A DNA stretch of 63,678 nt from an uncultured Oscillospiraceae bacterium (GTDB lineage Bacteria > Bacillota > Clostridia > Oscillospirales > Oscillospiraceae). Shown piece by piece: positions 8,433-16,582 of the stretch. Within the stretch, counting starts at the first letter, position 1. Every line of letters starts with the position of its first letter. The translations under genes and the position numbers were made by a program. The DNA lies in the NCBI GenBank assembly GCA_947626315.1, contig CANQRQ010000013.1, forward strand, positions 1 to 63,678. Reading direction: 5' to 3'. The notes beneath the pieces were generated by a model. That model saw nothing but the letters and a program-made list of their open reading frames with translations. It had not been told where the DNA came from and ran no database searches.

Positions 8433-8646
8433 TGGCATCTCTCCTTCGTTTCTTTTTTCCGGCAATTTCTTTTGCCGTTTGAATATACGAAGAAAAAGTC
8501 TTAGACCTGAAAAATCCGGCATAAATGCAAGAAAATAGAAAGAACCCTCCTGAAATCTTGCAAAAATGCAAGACCCAGGAGGGCAGAATTATACGGTGAG
8601 GGCTAAAAATAAGCTGTTATCAGGAAACGCCGGCCAATGCAGGTAA

Positions 8647-10065
8647 TTAGATGTTTACATCCTCGTTTTCCTTCATAGCCCGCATTATATCCTGATAGCT
8701 CACCAGCGTCACATTACCCATCTCTTTTGCTTTATCGACACAGCCTTTGGTAAAACCCGACTTGGCAAATAGGTAAAAGTATTTTTCTTGATAAGGAAAC
8801 AGATTGCTGCGCTTTATGAGTTTTTCCAGAACGCCGAGATCGACCTTTTCATTTGTCCATTTGCACTCGCCAAAAAGGGCAGTGTTTTTGTCCTGCTCAG
8901 CAAGAATATCAATTTCCTCCTGCCGCCTTTCTGTCGGGTTATTGCCCCACCAGCGGCCGAGCGAGGAAAACTGCACTGGGCATTTTCCAGCAAGCAACAG
9001 TTTCCAAAGGTGCTGCTTGCATATTTCCTCAAACACATTGCCCATATAGTCGGACAGAAACGGCTCTATTCGCTTATAGGCGAGGTCGGCCGCGCCGCGG
9101 GCAATGATGGAATTGTTCTCCGGAACGAAGCGATACCAGAAGCGAAACATATTGTCCTCTATGGAATAAAGTGCCTTTCTGGATGTTCTTTCGCCGTAGG
9201 GTATCTCTTTTCGGATAAGACCCAGAGAGACAAGGTTTTTCACATAGGTGGAGCACACATTGGTGTCCTCACCGACCTTGTTGGAGATTTCCGACATCCG
9301 GGCAGCGCCGGTGGCAATCGCCGTGATAATGGCGTTATAAAGCGAAGGCTCTCGCACCTCCTGCTTGAGCAGATTTTCCGGCTCCTCAAACAGCGCAGAT
9401 GTGGGGTTCAAAAAGGTGTTTTTGATATTCTCTTCGACACTCAGTTTGTCATTCATTTGCAGCAGATATTGGGGCGTTCCGCCGACAATTCCGTAAATCA
9501 GCGCCTTATCTTCGTAGGAAAAATGCTGAAAATACCGGCAAGTCTCCTCAAAGTCGAAGGGTACGATCTTCATTTGCGCTGTCCGCCGGCCGTACAGCGG
9601 CGCTTTGTAGGCGAGAACGTGATCCTCCATGTAGGACATAGACGAGCCGCAGAGAATCAGCATCAGCTTTGAACTTTCTTTATATTTATCAATGAGCAGT
9701 TGAAATGTGGAGGCGAGGCTGCCCTCTGACCGGGCCACATAGGGGTATTCATCGACAGCGAGTATGAACCGCTCCTTTTCGGACAGCTTAAACACATATT
9801 CCAAGGCAGCCTGAAAGGACTGAAAAGAGCTTTCTGCCTCAATCCCGGTATGGTACTCTAAAATGTTTTTGCTGAAGTTTTCGAGGTTTTGCTTGGCGTT
9901 ACTTTCAACGCCCATAAAATAGATGGCGTTTTTACCCCTGATAAACTGATTGATCAGCGCGGTCTTCCCGACACGGCGGCGCCCGTAGATGACCACAAAT
10001 TCAAACTTGTTCGACATATACAACCGGTCCAACGCCTGCAGTTCCCGCTCTCTGCCAATGAACAT
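8647..10065 (-). CDS. STAND-like ATPase with DUF234 nuclease-like C-terminus
   Basis: The 472-residue protein opens MFIGRERELQALDRLY, has Walker A in IYGRRRVGKTALINQF (about residues 25-40) and Walker B in ILAVDEYPYVA. The C-terminus (LFGECKWTNEKVDLGVL) has the E-x-K pattern of DUF234 restriction-like domains. These 'ATP-binding proteins' are common in Firmicutes and archaea and their role is unproven; a link to defence or plasmid maintenance is suspected. The start at 10065 follows GGAGGTAATGTC. Its promoter overlaps a perfect 18-bp palindrome. Confidence 0.85.
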   Translation of the reverse strand: MFIGRERELQALDRLYMSNKFEFVVIYGRRRVGKTALINQFIRGKNAIYFMGVESNAKQNLENFSKNILEYHTGIEAESSFQSFQAALEYVFKLSEKERFILAVDEYPYVARSEGSLASTFQLLIDKYKESSKLMLILCGSSMSYMEDHVLAYKAPLYGRRTAQMKIVPFDFEETCRYFQHFSYEDKALIYGIVGGTPQYLLQMNDKLSVEENIKNTFLNPTSALFEEPENLLKQEVREPSLYNAIITAIATGAARMSEISNKVGEDTNVCSTYVKNLVSLGLIRKEIPYGERTSRKALYSIEDNMFRFWYRFVPENNSIIARGAADLAYKRIEPFLSDYMGNVFEEICKQHLWKLLLAGKCPVQFSSLGRWWGNNPTERRQEEIDILAEQDKNTALFGECKWTNEKVDLGVLEKLIKRSNLFPYQEKYFYLFAKSGFTKGCVDKAKEMGNVTLVSYQDIMRAMKENEDVNI

Positions 10066-10093
10066 GACATTACCTCCAACTTAGAGTAGTTAA

Positions 10094-10152
10094 AGTATAG
10101 CAAATTAAATAAATTTAGTCAAGTACGATTTGCCAAATCGTACTTGACTAAA
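10094..10152 (-). promoter_or_regulatory. Promoter of the DUF234 ATPase with an 18-bp perfect palindrome over the -35 box
   Basis: On the minus strand TTGACT (10122-10117) and TATACT (10099-10094) are separated by 17 bases, a good sigma-A promoter. The -35 box lies inside an inverted repeat with 18-base arms (10114-10131 and 10135-10152) and a 3-base centre. The symmetry places a second TTGACT pointing the other way. It looks like an operator for a dimeric repressor, possibly autoregulation. Confidence 0.7.
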
Positions 10153-10515
10153 TGCACGAGATGCTTAATTTGTTGGCAAGAACCGTTGTACCCGGATACG
10201 ATTTGCGGAGATAGGGCCGAAACTATATGGCAATACTCATTCCGCCTTTTCCGAGACACGGGAGCTTGGCCTTTCAATGCACGGCTATTTCGCAAAATCA
10301 AATTTTTATTAAAAATGTGAAAATATAAAAGTGATTGGAAACGAATAGGTTAAACCGTTGCCTTACGCTTAGCCTATATGAGAGTCTGTATCGAGGGTGG
10401 TAAAGAAAAGGGTCTGATACCTGCTCGACACAGATTCCAAGCCCTTCACGTTGCTTAATTCAATTTTCGTCTAACTTTTGAGGTTCACTTCAAAGATTAC
10501 AAGCGGAGCGCTTTG
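10153..10515. other. Gene-free stretch with a possible insertion-sequence end
   Basis: I see no gene. The sequence CGTCTAACTTTTGAGG at 10468-10483, continuing GTTCACTTCA to 10493, resembles the terminal repeats of IS3/IS150-group elements (TGAACTGACCCCAAAAGTTAGAC in the usual orientation, here degenerate). No second end or transposase fragment is recognisable, so it may be a decayed remnant. The rest is AT-rich. Confidence 0.3.
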
Positions 10516-10794
10516 TTAGGATCGGTAAAAGCCTTCATCACTGAGGCTGGACCATTTCAGATACATCTCTTTATAGTTCTCTTTGATAAACGCCTGGATG
10601 CCATGAATCTCCCGGTCAGTCAAAACGCCGCGATTCTGGAGGACGCTATCTCCGTTGCTCTTGACAAAGAACTTGGCCGAGCCCGCTTCCGTGAGCTTTG
10701 AGTCGCTGGCATGGACATGCATACACTCAATGATGCAGTGGGAAGTAAAGTAGAGGTAGTATCCATAAACCTTAAAATCGTAATACTTAGGCAT
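10516..10794 (-). CDS. DUF4160-like protein, third gene of a three-gene overlapping cassette
   Basis: The 92-residue protein begins MPKYYDFKVYGYYLYFTSHC and carries the block CMHVHASDSKLTEAGSAKFF, a variant of the 'H-x-H' core of DUF4160 proteins. DUF4160 proteins are usually paired with small partners in toxin-antitoxin-like loci. Its start overlaps the stop of the middle gene by eight bases. The C-terminus (LTDREIHGIQAFIKENYKEM) is helical. The family match is moderate and the function is unknown. Confidence 0.7.
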   Translation of the reverse strand: MPKYYDFKVYGYYLYFTSHCIIECMHVHASDSKLTEAGSAKFFVKSNGDSVLQNRGVLTDREIHGIQAFIKENYKEMYLKWSSLSDEGFYRS

Positions 10795-11020
10795 CGTCCG
10801 GTCCCTCCATAAAACGCTGATTGCGCTTCAGATAGTCCCGTACAATGTCCAGTTCTATATCGTCCATGCTGGTTTCCAGTACTTCCCCATGGGTGGAAAG
10901 TACAGCAGCCCTGACCGGGCAGCCCAGGTTGAGAACCTTGATAATTTCGTCGCTTTTGGTAAAAGCGTAGCCGTTGACGATCACATCTGCTTTAGAGGCT
11001 ACTTGCTGAATATCACACAT
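10787..11020 (-). CDS. Unknown small protein, second gene of the three-gene cassette
   Basis: The 77-residue protein (MCDIQQVASKADVIVNGYAF ... SDEIIKVLNLGCPVRAAVLS ... DIELDIVRDYLKRNQRFM) overlaps both neighbours by eight bases. It looks like a small alpha/beta domain that could interact with its neighbours. I know no characterised homologue. The overlaps on both sides imply that all three proteins are made together in fixed ratio. Confidence 0.7.
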   Translation of the reverse strand: MCDIQQVASKADVIVNGYAFTKSDEIIKVLNLGCPVRAAVLSTHGEVLETSMDDIELDIVRDYLKRNQRFMEGPDDA

Positions 11021-11291
11021 ATTGAATCCTCACATCCTTTATGGGGGCCAAAAAAGCCTGCGGGTCAAAGTACAGATTCTGCAAAATAGGGATCAGGTCG
11101 ATATACTCTTCCTCTTCCGAGGGAGCGTTGTCGTATTTGGCCATAGCTACAAGATACCCGTTGTCCCATTGAGTGACCCTGGTATATCGCTCCAGATGAG
11201 AGGATGTCCGGAACCGGATCACATGGCCGCCAAATGAGAAACTTGTAAAATTGCCGCTGCTGCTCAAAACAGCTTGATTTTGCTCATTCAT
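11013..11291 (-). CDS. Unknown small protein, first gene of the three-gene cassette
   Basis: The 92-residue protein (MNEQNQAVLSSSGNFTSFSF ... IRFRTSSHLERYTRVTQWDN ... YIDLIPILQNLYFDPQAFL) starts at ATG 11291 after AAAGGGGGCG. It is predicted to be mostly beta-strand with the acidic patch NAPSEEEEYIDLIP. It ends eight bases inside the next gene. The cassette has no other genes on its strand nearby, and no promoter consensus stands out upstream. Confidence 0.7.
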   Translation of the reverse strand: MNEQNQAVLSSSGNFTSFSFGGHVIRFRTSSHLERYTRVTQWDNGYLVAMAKYDNAPSEEEEYIDLIPILQNLYFDPQAFLAPIKDVRIQYV

Positions 11292-11448
11292 CTGTTATCA
11301 CGCCCCCTTTCCGCTCTATAGCGTATGCCCTCCCTCAAGACGTTCCTATAATAGTGAAGCAACTCGGAGTGCTATTGTCACCGCACTTGAAACAGTATAG
11401 CATATCTGCGAGTAAAAGAAAAGTGCTTTCAAAAGCTGTATATTGAAA

Positions 11449-12495
11449 TCAGTTTACCCTATAATAGCAAGTATTCTTCCCTGAACCTTCCCGCTTCAGT
11501 TCGCCGGAGGCCACCAGCTTTCGCAGCGCGCCCTCAATCGAACTGAGGCTGAGCGCGGGGCAAAGCTCCCGAATATCCTGCTTTGTAAACCTGCCGATTT
11601 TATTCATAGCAGCGCGCCTGACCGTTTCCAGCGCGGGCAGCTTTGTCTCTACCAGGGCAAACCGTTCCCCGAAGTCCTTATAGGCGGCGAGGATCGTGCC
11701 CAGCAGATATTTGATGAAGGGAACGGCGTCCTCTTTGCCCTCGTGCCAGCCAATCTGTGCCTGGCCGAGCGCGTCATAATACAGGTCCTTCTCCTTCGCG
11801 ATCTTCGCTTCCAGGGAGATATATTTGCCCACATAGAAGCCGCTTCGGTAGAGCAGAAGCGTGGTCAGCAGGCGGCTCATTCTGCCGTTTCCATCGTTGA
11901 AGGGGTGGATGCAGAGAAAGTCGTGGATGAAAACGGGTATGGCGATCAGCGGCTCGACCTCCATGTTCCCGATGACGCGGTTATATTCTGCGCAGATTCT
12001 GTCCAGCGCTTCCGGCGTCTCATAAGGGGCCAGCGGCGTAAATAAGATCTCCACATGACCGTCGGGATAAGTCGCGCTGATGTAGTTCTGTACGTTTTTC
12101 GTCCTGCCAGCCATGGGGTTGTTCATATGACTGTACAGGATCTTATGGAGCTGCAAAATGTAGTTCTGCGTGACCGGGATCACATCGAAACTCTCGTGGA
12201 TCAGATTAAGAACGTCCCGGTAGCCGGCGATCTCCTGCTCGTCCCGGTTCCTTGGTGTTGTCTTTTCTTCCACCAGCTGCCGGATGCGCGTGTTGGTCGT
12301 AACGATGCCCTCTATCGCGTTGGAGGCCTCGGTGCTCTGTATCTTTGCAATCTCGACCAGCTTCTCCAGCTCCTCCGGGCGCTGCTTCAGATACATTTCC
12401 TGTTTCCCTGCCTCTTTATATATCGCGGCGATCAGGCCGAGAATTTCCGAATCCCATTTCTGGTTTCTGATCTCCGAATAGTTGAAATCTCTCAT
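11449..12495 (-). CDS. Fic-domain protein with self-inhibitory helix and C-terminal winged helix
   Basis: Fic enzymes transfer AMP (or another nucleotide moiety) to hydroxyl side chains of target proteins. The active-site loop is intact: FLCIHPFNDGNGRMSRLLTT, matching HPFx(D/E)GNGRxxR. The N-terminal helix carries ASNAIEG, the (S/T)xxxE(G/N) inhibitory motif, so it is a class II, self-restrained Fic protein. The last 70 residues form a winged helix (RFTKQDIRELCPALSLSSIE). ATG 12495 is preferred over GTG 12504 because GAGGTGAGG sits at good distance. It has no separate antitoxin, as expected for class II. Confidence 0.92.
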   Translation of the reverse strand: MRDFNYSEIRNQKWDSEILGLIAAIYKEAGKQEMYLKQRPEELEKLVEIAKIQSTEASNAIEGIVTTNTRIRQLVEEKTTPRNRDEQEIAGYRDVLNLIHESFDVIPVTQNYILQLHKILYSHMNNPMAGRTKNVQNYISATYPDGHVEILFTPLAPYETPEALDRICAEYNRVIGNMEVEPLIAIPVFIHDFLCIHPFNDGNGRMSRLLTTLLLYRSGFYVGKYISLEAKIAKEKDLYYDALGQAQIGWHEGKEDAVPFIKYLLGTILAAYKDFGERFALVETKLPALETVRRAAMNKIGRFTKQDIRELCPALSLSSIEGALRKLVASGELKREGSGKNTCYYRVN

Positions 12496-12614
12496 TTCCC
12501 TCACCTCAAAGTCTTTCCCTTAAATTATATCAGATATCAAGGGAAAAGCAAGGCTTTCCTTGCGTGCTGTTCAGAAAATTTTCGACAACACGAACACTTT
12601 TTTGCTAAAGCGCA

Positions 12615-12643
12615 TTGACAGGCATATACGTTTTTGATACAAT
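12615..12643 (+). promoter_or_regulatory. Sigma-A promoter of the XRE/sigma operon
   Basis: TTGACA (12615-12620) and TACAAT (12638-12643) are separated by 17 bases. The first codon is about 205 bases downstream, so there is a long leader. The leader contains the inverted repeat CTTGACCGG (12748-12756) with CCGGTCAAG (12775-12783), which could be an operator or a regulatory hairpin. Confidence 0.65.
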
Positions 12644-12850
12644 AACTACATCCAAGACAAGAAAATATTTTGCTGTGCTGTGGAGCCGCTGACAAGGCGA
12701 AGTCTTCCCAAGAGCCGCGAAAGTGAGTTGTCCGTATGAGGAGAACTCTTGACCGGCATTGGGGTTTTTCTTTACCGGTCAAGCGGTTCCTTTCGTTGAC
12801 CTCCTCTTGCCGGGCTTCTCCGGGCAGCAAGAAAAAACGGAAGGTTTAAA

Positions 12851-13708
12851 ATGAGCAGAGACAAACAAGAAAAAGACGAGGTGTGGTCCATGAGCGATGA
12901 GAGCGTGTTCCTCTCCGGGACGGTCCGAGACCGTGTACAGGATCTGATGAAATACCAAAAAATCTCGCAGGCAGAGCTTGCCGACCGGATCGGCTGCTCG
13001 GAGAGCCTGCTGAGCCGGTTCATCAGCGGCAAGACAGACAAGCTAGGCGATGAAAACATCATCCGCATCGCCCGCGTGTTTGATGTCTCCACTGACTTCC
13101 TCCTGGGCGAGACAGACATTCCCGACCGGGTGAACTACGATATTTCCGAGCTGGGTCTGTCGGTACAGGCGGCGAGAAATCTCTTTACGCACAAGGTCGA
13201 TCCCCGGGTCGTCAACGCGCTGCTTGAGACCCCGGAGTTTGCCAATACCACAAATCTGATCTCCGGCTATCTGGATGACGAGATGGCAAAGGGCTTCGCC
13301 GCGCAAAACCAGCTGTTTGCTATGGTGGCCGGAATGCTCAGAAACGAGCCTGCCGCCGCTGCCGATGCAAAGAAACTGCAAAGGCCGGTGTATCAGGCAG
13401 ACTTGACCGCCATACAAAATTCGTTTATGACCGCGGTGAGGACCGTGAAAAAAGATGCGGACAGCAAGCTGACGGATTCTCATAAGCTGGCGGATTCCCG
13501 CAATCTGACCTCCGAGGCCATGAAGAAGATCGTTGCCGAACTACCAAACGGAAAGATCAGCCGCCAAGTCACAGAGGAGCAGTTGGCCGATGCAGTCGCG
13601 CAGTCTGTTTCTGATCTCCGCGGCGTTGACCCGGAGCAGGTCAAGAAACTTTTCCTCGCCATGATCAGCAGGAAAAAGCGCAAGGACAGGAGCGGCCATG
13701 ACAAATGA
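12851..13708 (+). CDS. XRE-family regulator with a long helical C-terminus
   Basis: The 285-residue protein has an XRE domain at about residues 24-85 (YQKISQAELADRIGCSESLL, then SRFISGKTDKLGDENIIRIA, VFDVSTDFLLGETD). The remaining 190 residues are helical, with the repeated motif DSHKLADSRNLTSEAMKKI and a basic end. The last 11 bases overlap the sigma-factor gene, so the pair is coupled. The likely job is to regulate the element together with the sigma factor. I do not recognise the C-terminal domain. Confidence 0.8.
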   Translation: MSRDKQEKDEVWSMSDESVFLSGTVRDRVQDLMKYQKISQAELADRIGCSESLLSRFISGKTDKLGDENIIRIARVFDVSTDFLLGETDIPDRVNYDISELGLSVQAARNLFTHKVDPRVVNALLETPEFANTTNLISGYLDDEMAKGFAAQNQLFAMVAGMLRNEPAAAADAKKLQRPVYQADLTAIQNSFMTAVRTVKKDADSKLTDSHKLADSRNLTSEAMKKIVAELPNGKISRQVTEEQLADAVAQSVSDLRGVDPEQVKKLFLAMISRKKRKDRSGHDK

Positions 13709-14324
13709 ACAGCTCTGTGTTCTGGCAAAGGCGGGGAATTCCCAAGCGCGGGAACAGCTCATTGAAAAGAATATCCCATTTATAAAAAAGACCGCCTACG
13801 AGCTTTGGAACACTCAGCCAGAACTGAACGCCGCCTTGCAAATCGACCCGGACGATCTTGTGCAGGAGGGTTCCCTGGGGCTGTACGGCTGCATCGAGAG
13901 TTATGATCCTGAAAGCGGGAATTTGTTCCTGACCTATGCGGGGCCGGCAGTAAAAAACACTATGCTGGACTACATCCGTTTGCAGAGCGCGTCCTTTGAG
14001 GGGAAGAAGCTGAACGAGCTGATTTCTTTGGACGATGCCGCGAAAGGGGAGGCCGAAAGCAGCGAACACATTTCATCCGAAGGCTCCGTCAGGCGTGAAC
14101 CGGAGGAGATCTATCTGGCGAAAGAGCGGGTTGAAGAGATCCACCGGGCGCTGGGAAAGATCGAGGCCAGAAACGAAAAGTATCTGCGGTATCGCTTCGG
14201 CTTTGACGACGACACAGAGCATCTGCTGGCGGAAACTGCAAAGCATTTTCATCTCACGGAGAGCAGAGCGAAGTCCACGGAGAAGGCGGCTTTGGAAGAT
14301 ATATCACTGGAGCTGCACTTGTAG
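13698..14324 (+). CDS. Sigma-70 family RNA polymerase sigma factor of the element
   Basis: The 208-residue protein shows region 2 as DPDDLVQEGSLGLYGCIESY followed by FLTYAGPAVKNTMLDYIRLQ, the usual 'DLxQEGxxGL' and 'F.TYA....R.A..dyiR' blocks. Region 4 is RYRFGFDDDTEHLLAETAKH followed by FHLTESRAKSTEKAALEDI. It is larger than an ECF factor and lacks region 1. Element-encoded sigma factors of this type usually switch on mobilisation or cargo genes; no matching promoter set can be read from one window. It overlaps the XRE gene by 11 bases. Confidence 0.88.
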   Translation: MTNEQLCVLAKAGNSQAREQLIEKNIPFIKKTAYELWNTQPELNAALQIDPDDLVQEGSLGLYGCIESYDPESGNLFLTYAGPAVKNTMLDYIRLQSASFEGKKLNELISLDDAAKGEAESSEHISSEGSVRREPEEIYLAKERVEEIHRALGKIEARNEKYLRYRFGFDDDTEHLLAETAKHFHLTESRAKSTEKAALEDISLELHL

Positions 14325-14580
14325 TTTTTGGAGAACGGGGCACGTCGCTGCGGCGGGGTTTATATACCTCTTGCGGCCCGGTGCTGCGGCTTCGCTCCCG
14401 GTCTCTGACCTCCGCTCTGCCGCAGCGCCTCCACCCGAAGGGCGAATATTTGCAGGCATACCCGGCTTGCAAATATTCGCTCTTCTGCCGTCTCCGGAAA
14501 CGGTCTGTCCGGCACGGTGACAGCCCCTTTCCGGCGACGGCGGCCGCAAAAGGTATAACACACTAGACTTTGCAAGCAAA

Positions 14581-14844
14581 ATCGTGTGCCACGAAACCTC
14601 TGGTTTCTTTGGATTCTTCCGGGCAAGGGGAACGCTGTTCCCCTCTGGACACCCCATGCCAACAGGGGCTTCTCGCCCCTATTGGAAACCCCGAGCTGAG
14701 GGGATGCTCCCCTCAGAACACCCTGCCATTTTCTCCACCCAGTGGAGCACCAAACTGCAAAAACCTGTTTGGTGCGAGGTCGGAGAAAATGCAAAACAAG
14801 AGCAGCGCGCTGGGAGCTTGCTATGGAAAACTGTTCTTGTTTTG
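14581..14844. repeat. Array of five to six consecutive hairpins in a 670-base gene-free stretch
   Basis: In the gene-free segment 14325-14992 the following perfect or near-perfect stems lie head to tail. AGGGGAAC/GTTCCCCT spans 14626-14644. AGGGGC/GCCCCT spans 14664-14680, extended by CCAA/TTGG. TGAGGGGA/TCCCCTCA spans 14697-14715. A nested pair ATTTTCTCC/GGAGAAAAT (14728-14790) encloses CACCAAAC/GTTTGGTG (14748-14774). A 14-base stem with one G-T pair spans 14792-14805 and 14831-14844. A weaker stem precedes them at about 14590-14612. Confidence 0.75.
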
Positions 14845-14904
14845 GGGGGACGCCAAGAGCAACGGCGAGAGAAAAGAGCGTGACGCGAAATCTGTCAATA
14901 TCTC

Positions 14905-14933
14905 TTGCCTTCACTTGTGTTTTTGAGTATAAT
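14905..14933 (+). promoter_or_regulatory. Sigma-A promoter of the type III RM operon
   Basis: TTGCCT (14905-14910) and a perfect TATAAT (14928-14933) are separated by 17 bases. The mod start codon lies 60 bases downstream, behind GAAGGAGATAAATA. Confidence 0.65.
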
Positions 14934-14992
14934 TTTGTAAAATGGCAATGTATAGCAGACAGAAACAGCCAAAGTATTGAAGGAGATAAATA

Positions 14993-16582
14993 ATGGCCAA
15001 CAAACTTGAACTGACATGGTTCGGCAAAGAAGAACCTATCAAAATAGAGCCACGTCTTTTGATCGAGCAGCCGGAGCTATCTAATACCGGTGCCGACCCC
15101 GATACCACAAATATGCTGATCCACGGGGACAACCTGTTGGCCCTGAAAGCGTTAGAGAGCAAATTCGCTGGACAGATAAAGTGTATTTATATCGATCCGC
15201 CGTATAACATCGGGGCGGCATTTGAGCATTATGATGATAATCTTGAGCACAGCCTGTGGCTCTCATTGATTCGCCCGCGCTTAGAAATTTTATGGTCGCT
15301 TTTGGATAAAGAAGCGGGCAGTATCTGGATCAGTATTGACGACAATGAACAGGCTTATATGCGTGTACTGTGTGATGAATTATTCGGTCGCCATAATTTT
15401 GTTGCACAAATTGTCTGGCAGAAGCGTTACTCCCGCGAGAATCGGGAGGCCATTGGAGACGTTCATGAGTACATTATTGTGTATGCAAAAAACAAAGAGA
15501 TTTTTAAGCTTCAACGCAATAGATTACCAATGTCTGAGGAGCAAGCAAAAATATATAAGAATCCGAACAATGATCCGCGGGGCAGATGGCGTCCTGTTCC
15601 AATGACAGCACAGGGTTACCGACCAAATCAAATGTACCCAATTACAGCGCCCGGTGGAGCAGTTCATTATCCGCCCGCAGGACGATGCTGGAGTACAATA
15701 GAATCCGAATTTAAAAAATTACTTGCCGACGGAAGAATCTATTTTGGCAAAGACAATAACAGCCAGCCTAATACGATTCGATATTTATCTGAAGTACCCG
15801 GCGTGGCTCCGTGGACGTGGTGGCCAAGTGATGAAGTCGGGCATACAGATTCTGCGAAAAAAGAGATAATGGCTCTGTTTGGAAACGATAATATTTTTGA
15901 TACCCCTAAACCGGAAACCCTACTTGAAAGAATCATCCATATTGCCTCCAATCCTGGAGACCTTGTTCTCGATTCCTTCCTCGGTTCCGGCACCACGGCT
16001 GCCGTCGCCCACAAAATGGGCCGGCATTATATTGGCATTGAAATGGGCAACCACGCCTATACGCACTGCAAGGTGCGTCTGGACAAGGTGATTGCAGGTG
16101 AAGACACCGGTGGAGTTACTAAGTCCGCTGGCTGGCAAGGCGGCGGCGGATACCGCTTCTATGAGCTTGCGCCCACGCTCATCAACGAGGACGCATTTGG
16201 TGAGGCCGTTATTAACCCGGACTATGACGCAGCCATGTTAGCGGCGGCGGTCGCACTGCATGAAGGCTTCACCTATAGGCCCGATACTTCTCTGTTCTGG
16301 AAGCAGTCAACCGGCAATGAGAACAGCTATCTGTTTGTGACCACGCGCCACCTGACCGGCGCTTTCCTTGACTCCATCCGGAACACAATGGAAGAGGGCG
16401 AATATTTGATTATTGCCTGCCGTTCCTATGATGGCGGACTGGACAAAGCGTATGGCAATATCACGATTAAAAAAATTCCTCAAATGCTGCTTTCCCGCTG
16501 TGAGTTTGGCAGAGAGAACTATAATCTGAATATCGTGCATCCTCCTGTGTACGACGATGAGGAGGTCGATCCGGATGAGTGA
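14993..16582 (+). CDS. mod: Type III restriction-modification methyltransferase subunit (Mod)
   Basis: Mod methylates adenine N6 in an asymmetric site and gives the complex its specificity. The catalytic motif DPPYNIG is at about residues 68-74 and the S-adenosylmethionine motif LDSFLGSGTTAAVAHKMGRH is at about 322-341, the beta-class order. The region between them (about residues 140-290) is the target recognition domain. HGDNLLALKAL before motif IV is also typical. Its stop overlaps the res start (ATGAGTGA), so the two subunits are made together. The length of 529 residues is within the family range. Confidence 0.92.
   Translation: MANKLELTWFGKEEPIKIEPRLLIEQPELSNTGADPDTTNMLIHGDNLLALKALESKFAGQIKCIYIDPPYNIGAAFEHYDDNLEHSLWLSLIRPRLEILWSLLDKEAGSIWISIDDNEQAYMRVLCDELFGRHNFVAQIVWQKRYSRENREAIGDVHEYIIVYAKNKEIFKLQRNRLPMSEEQAKIYKNPNNDPRGRWRPVPMTAQGYRPNQMYPITAPGGAVHYPPAGRCWSTIESEFKKLLADGRIYFGKDNNSQPNTIRYLSEVPGVAPWTWWPSDEVGHTDSAKKEIMALFGNDNIFDTPKPETLLERIIHIASNPGDLVLDSFLGSGTTAAVAHKMGRHYIGIEMGNHAYTHCKVRLDKVIAGEDTGGVTKSAGWQGGGGYRFYELAPTLINEDAFGEAVINPDYDAAMLAAAVALHEGFTYRPDTSLFWKQSTGNENSYLFVTTRHLTGAFLDSIRNTMEEGEYLIIACRSYDGGLDKAYGNITIKKIPQMLLSRCEFGRENYNLNIVHPPVYDDEEVDPDE

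Noticed and set aside
14325-14992. Plus- and minus-strand frames of 60-180 codons over the hairpin array
   Set aside because: They overlap each other on both strands, have no ribosome-binding sites and are explained by the inverted repeats.
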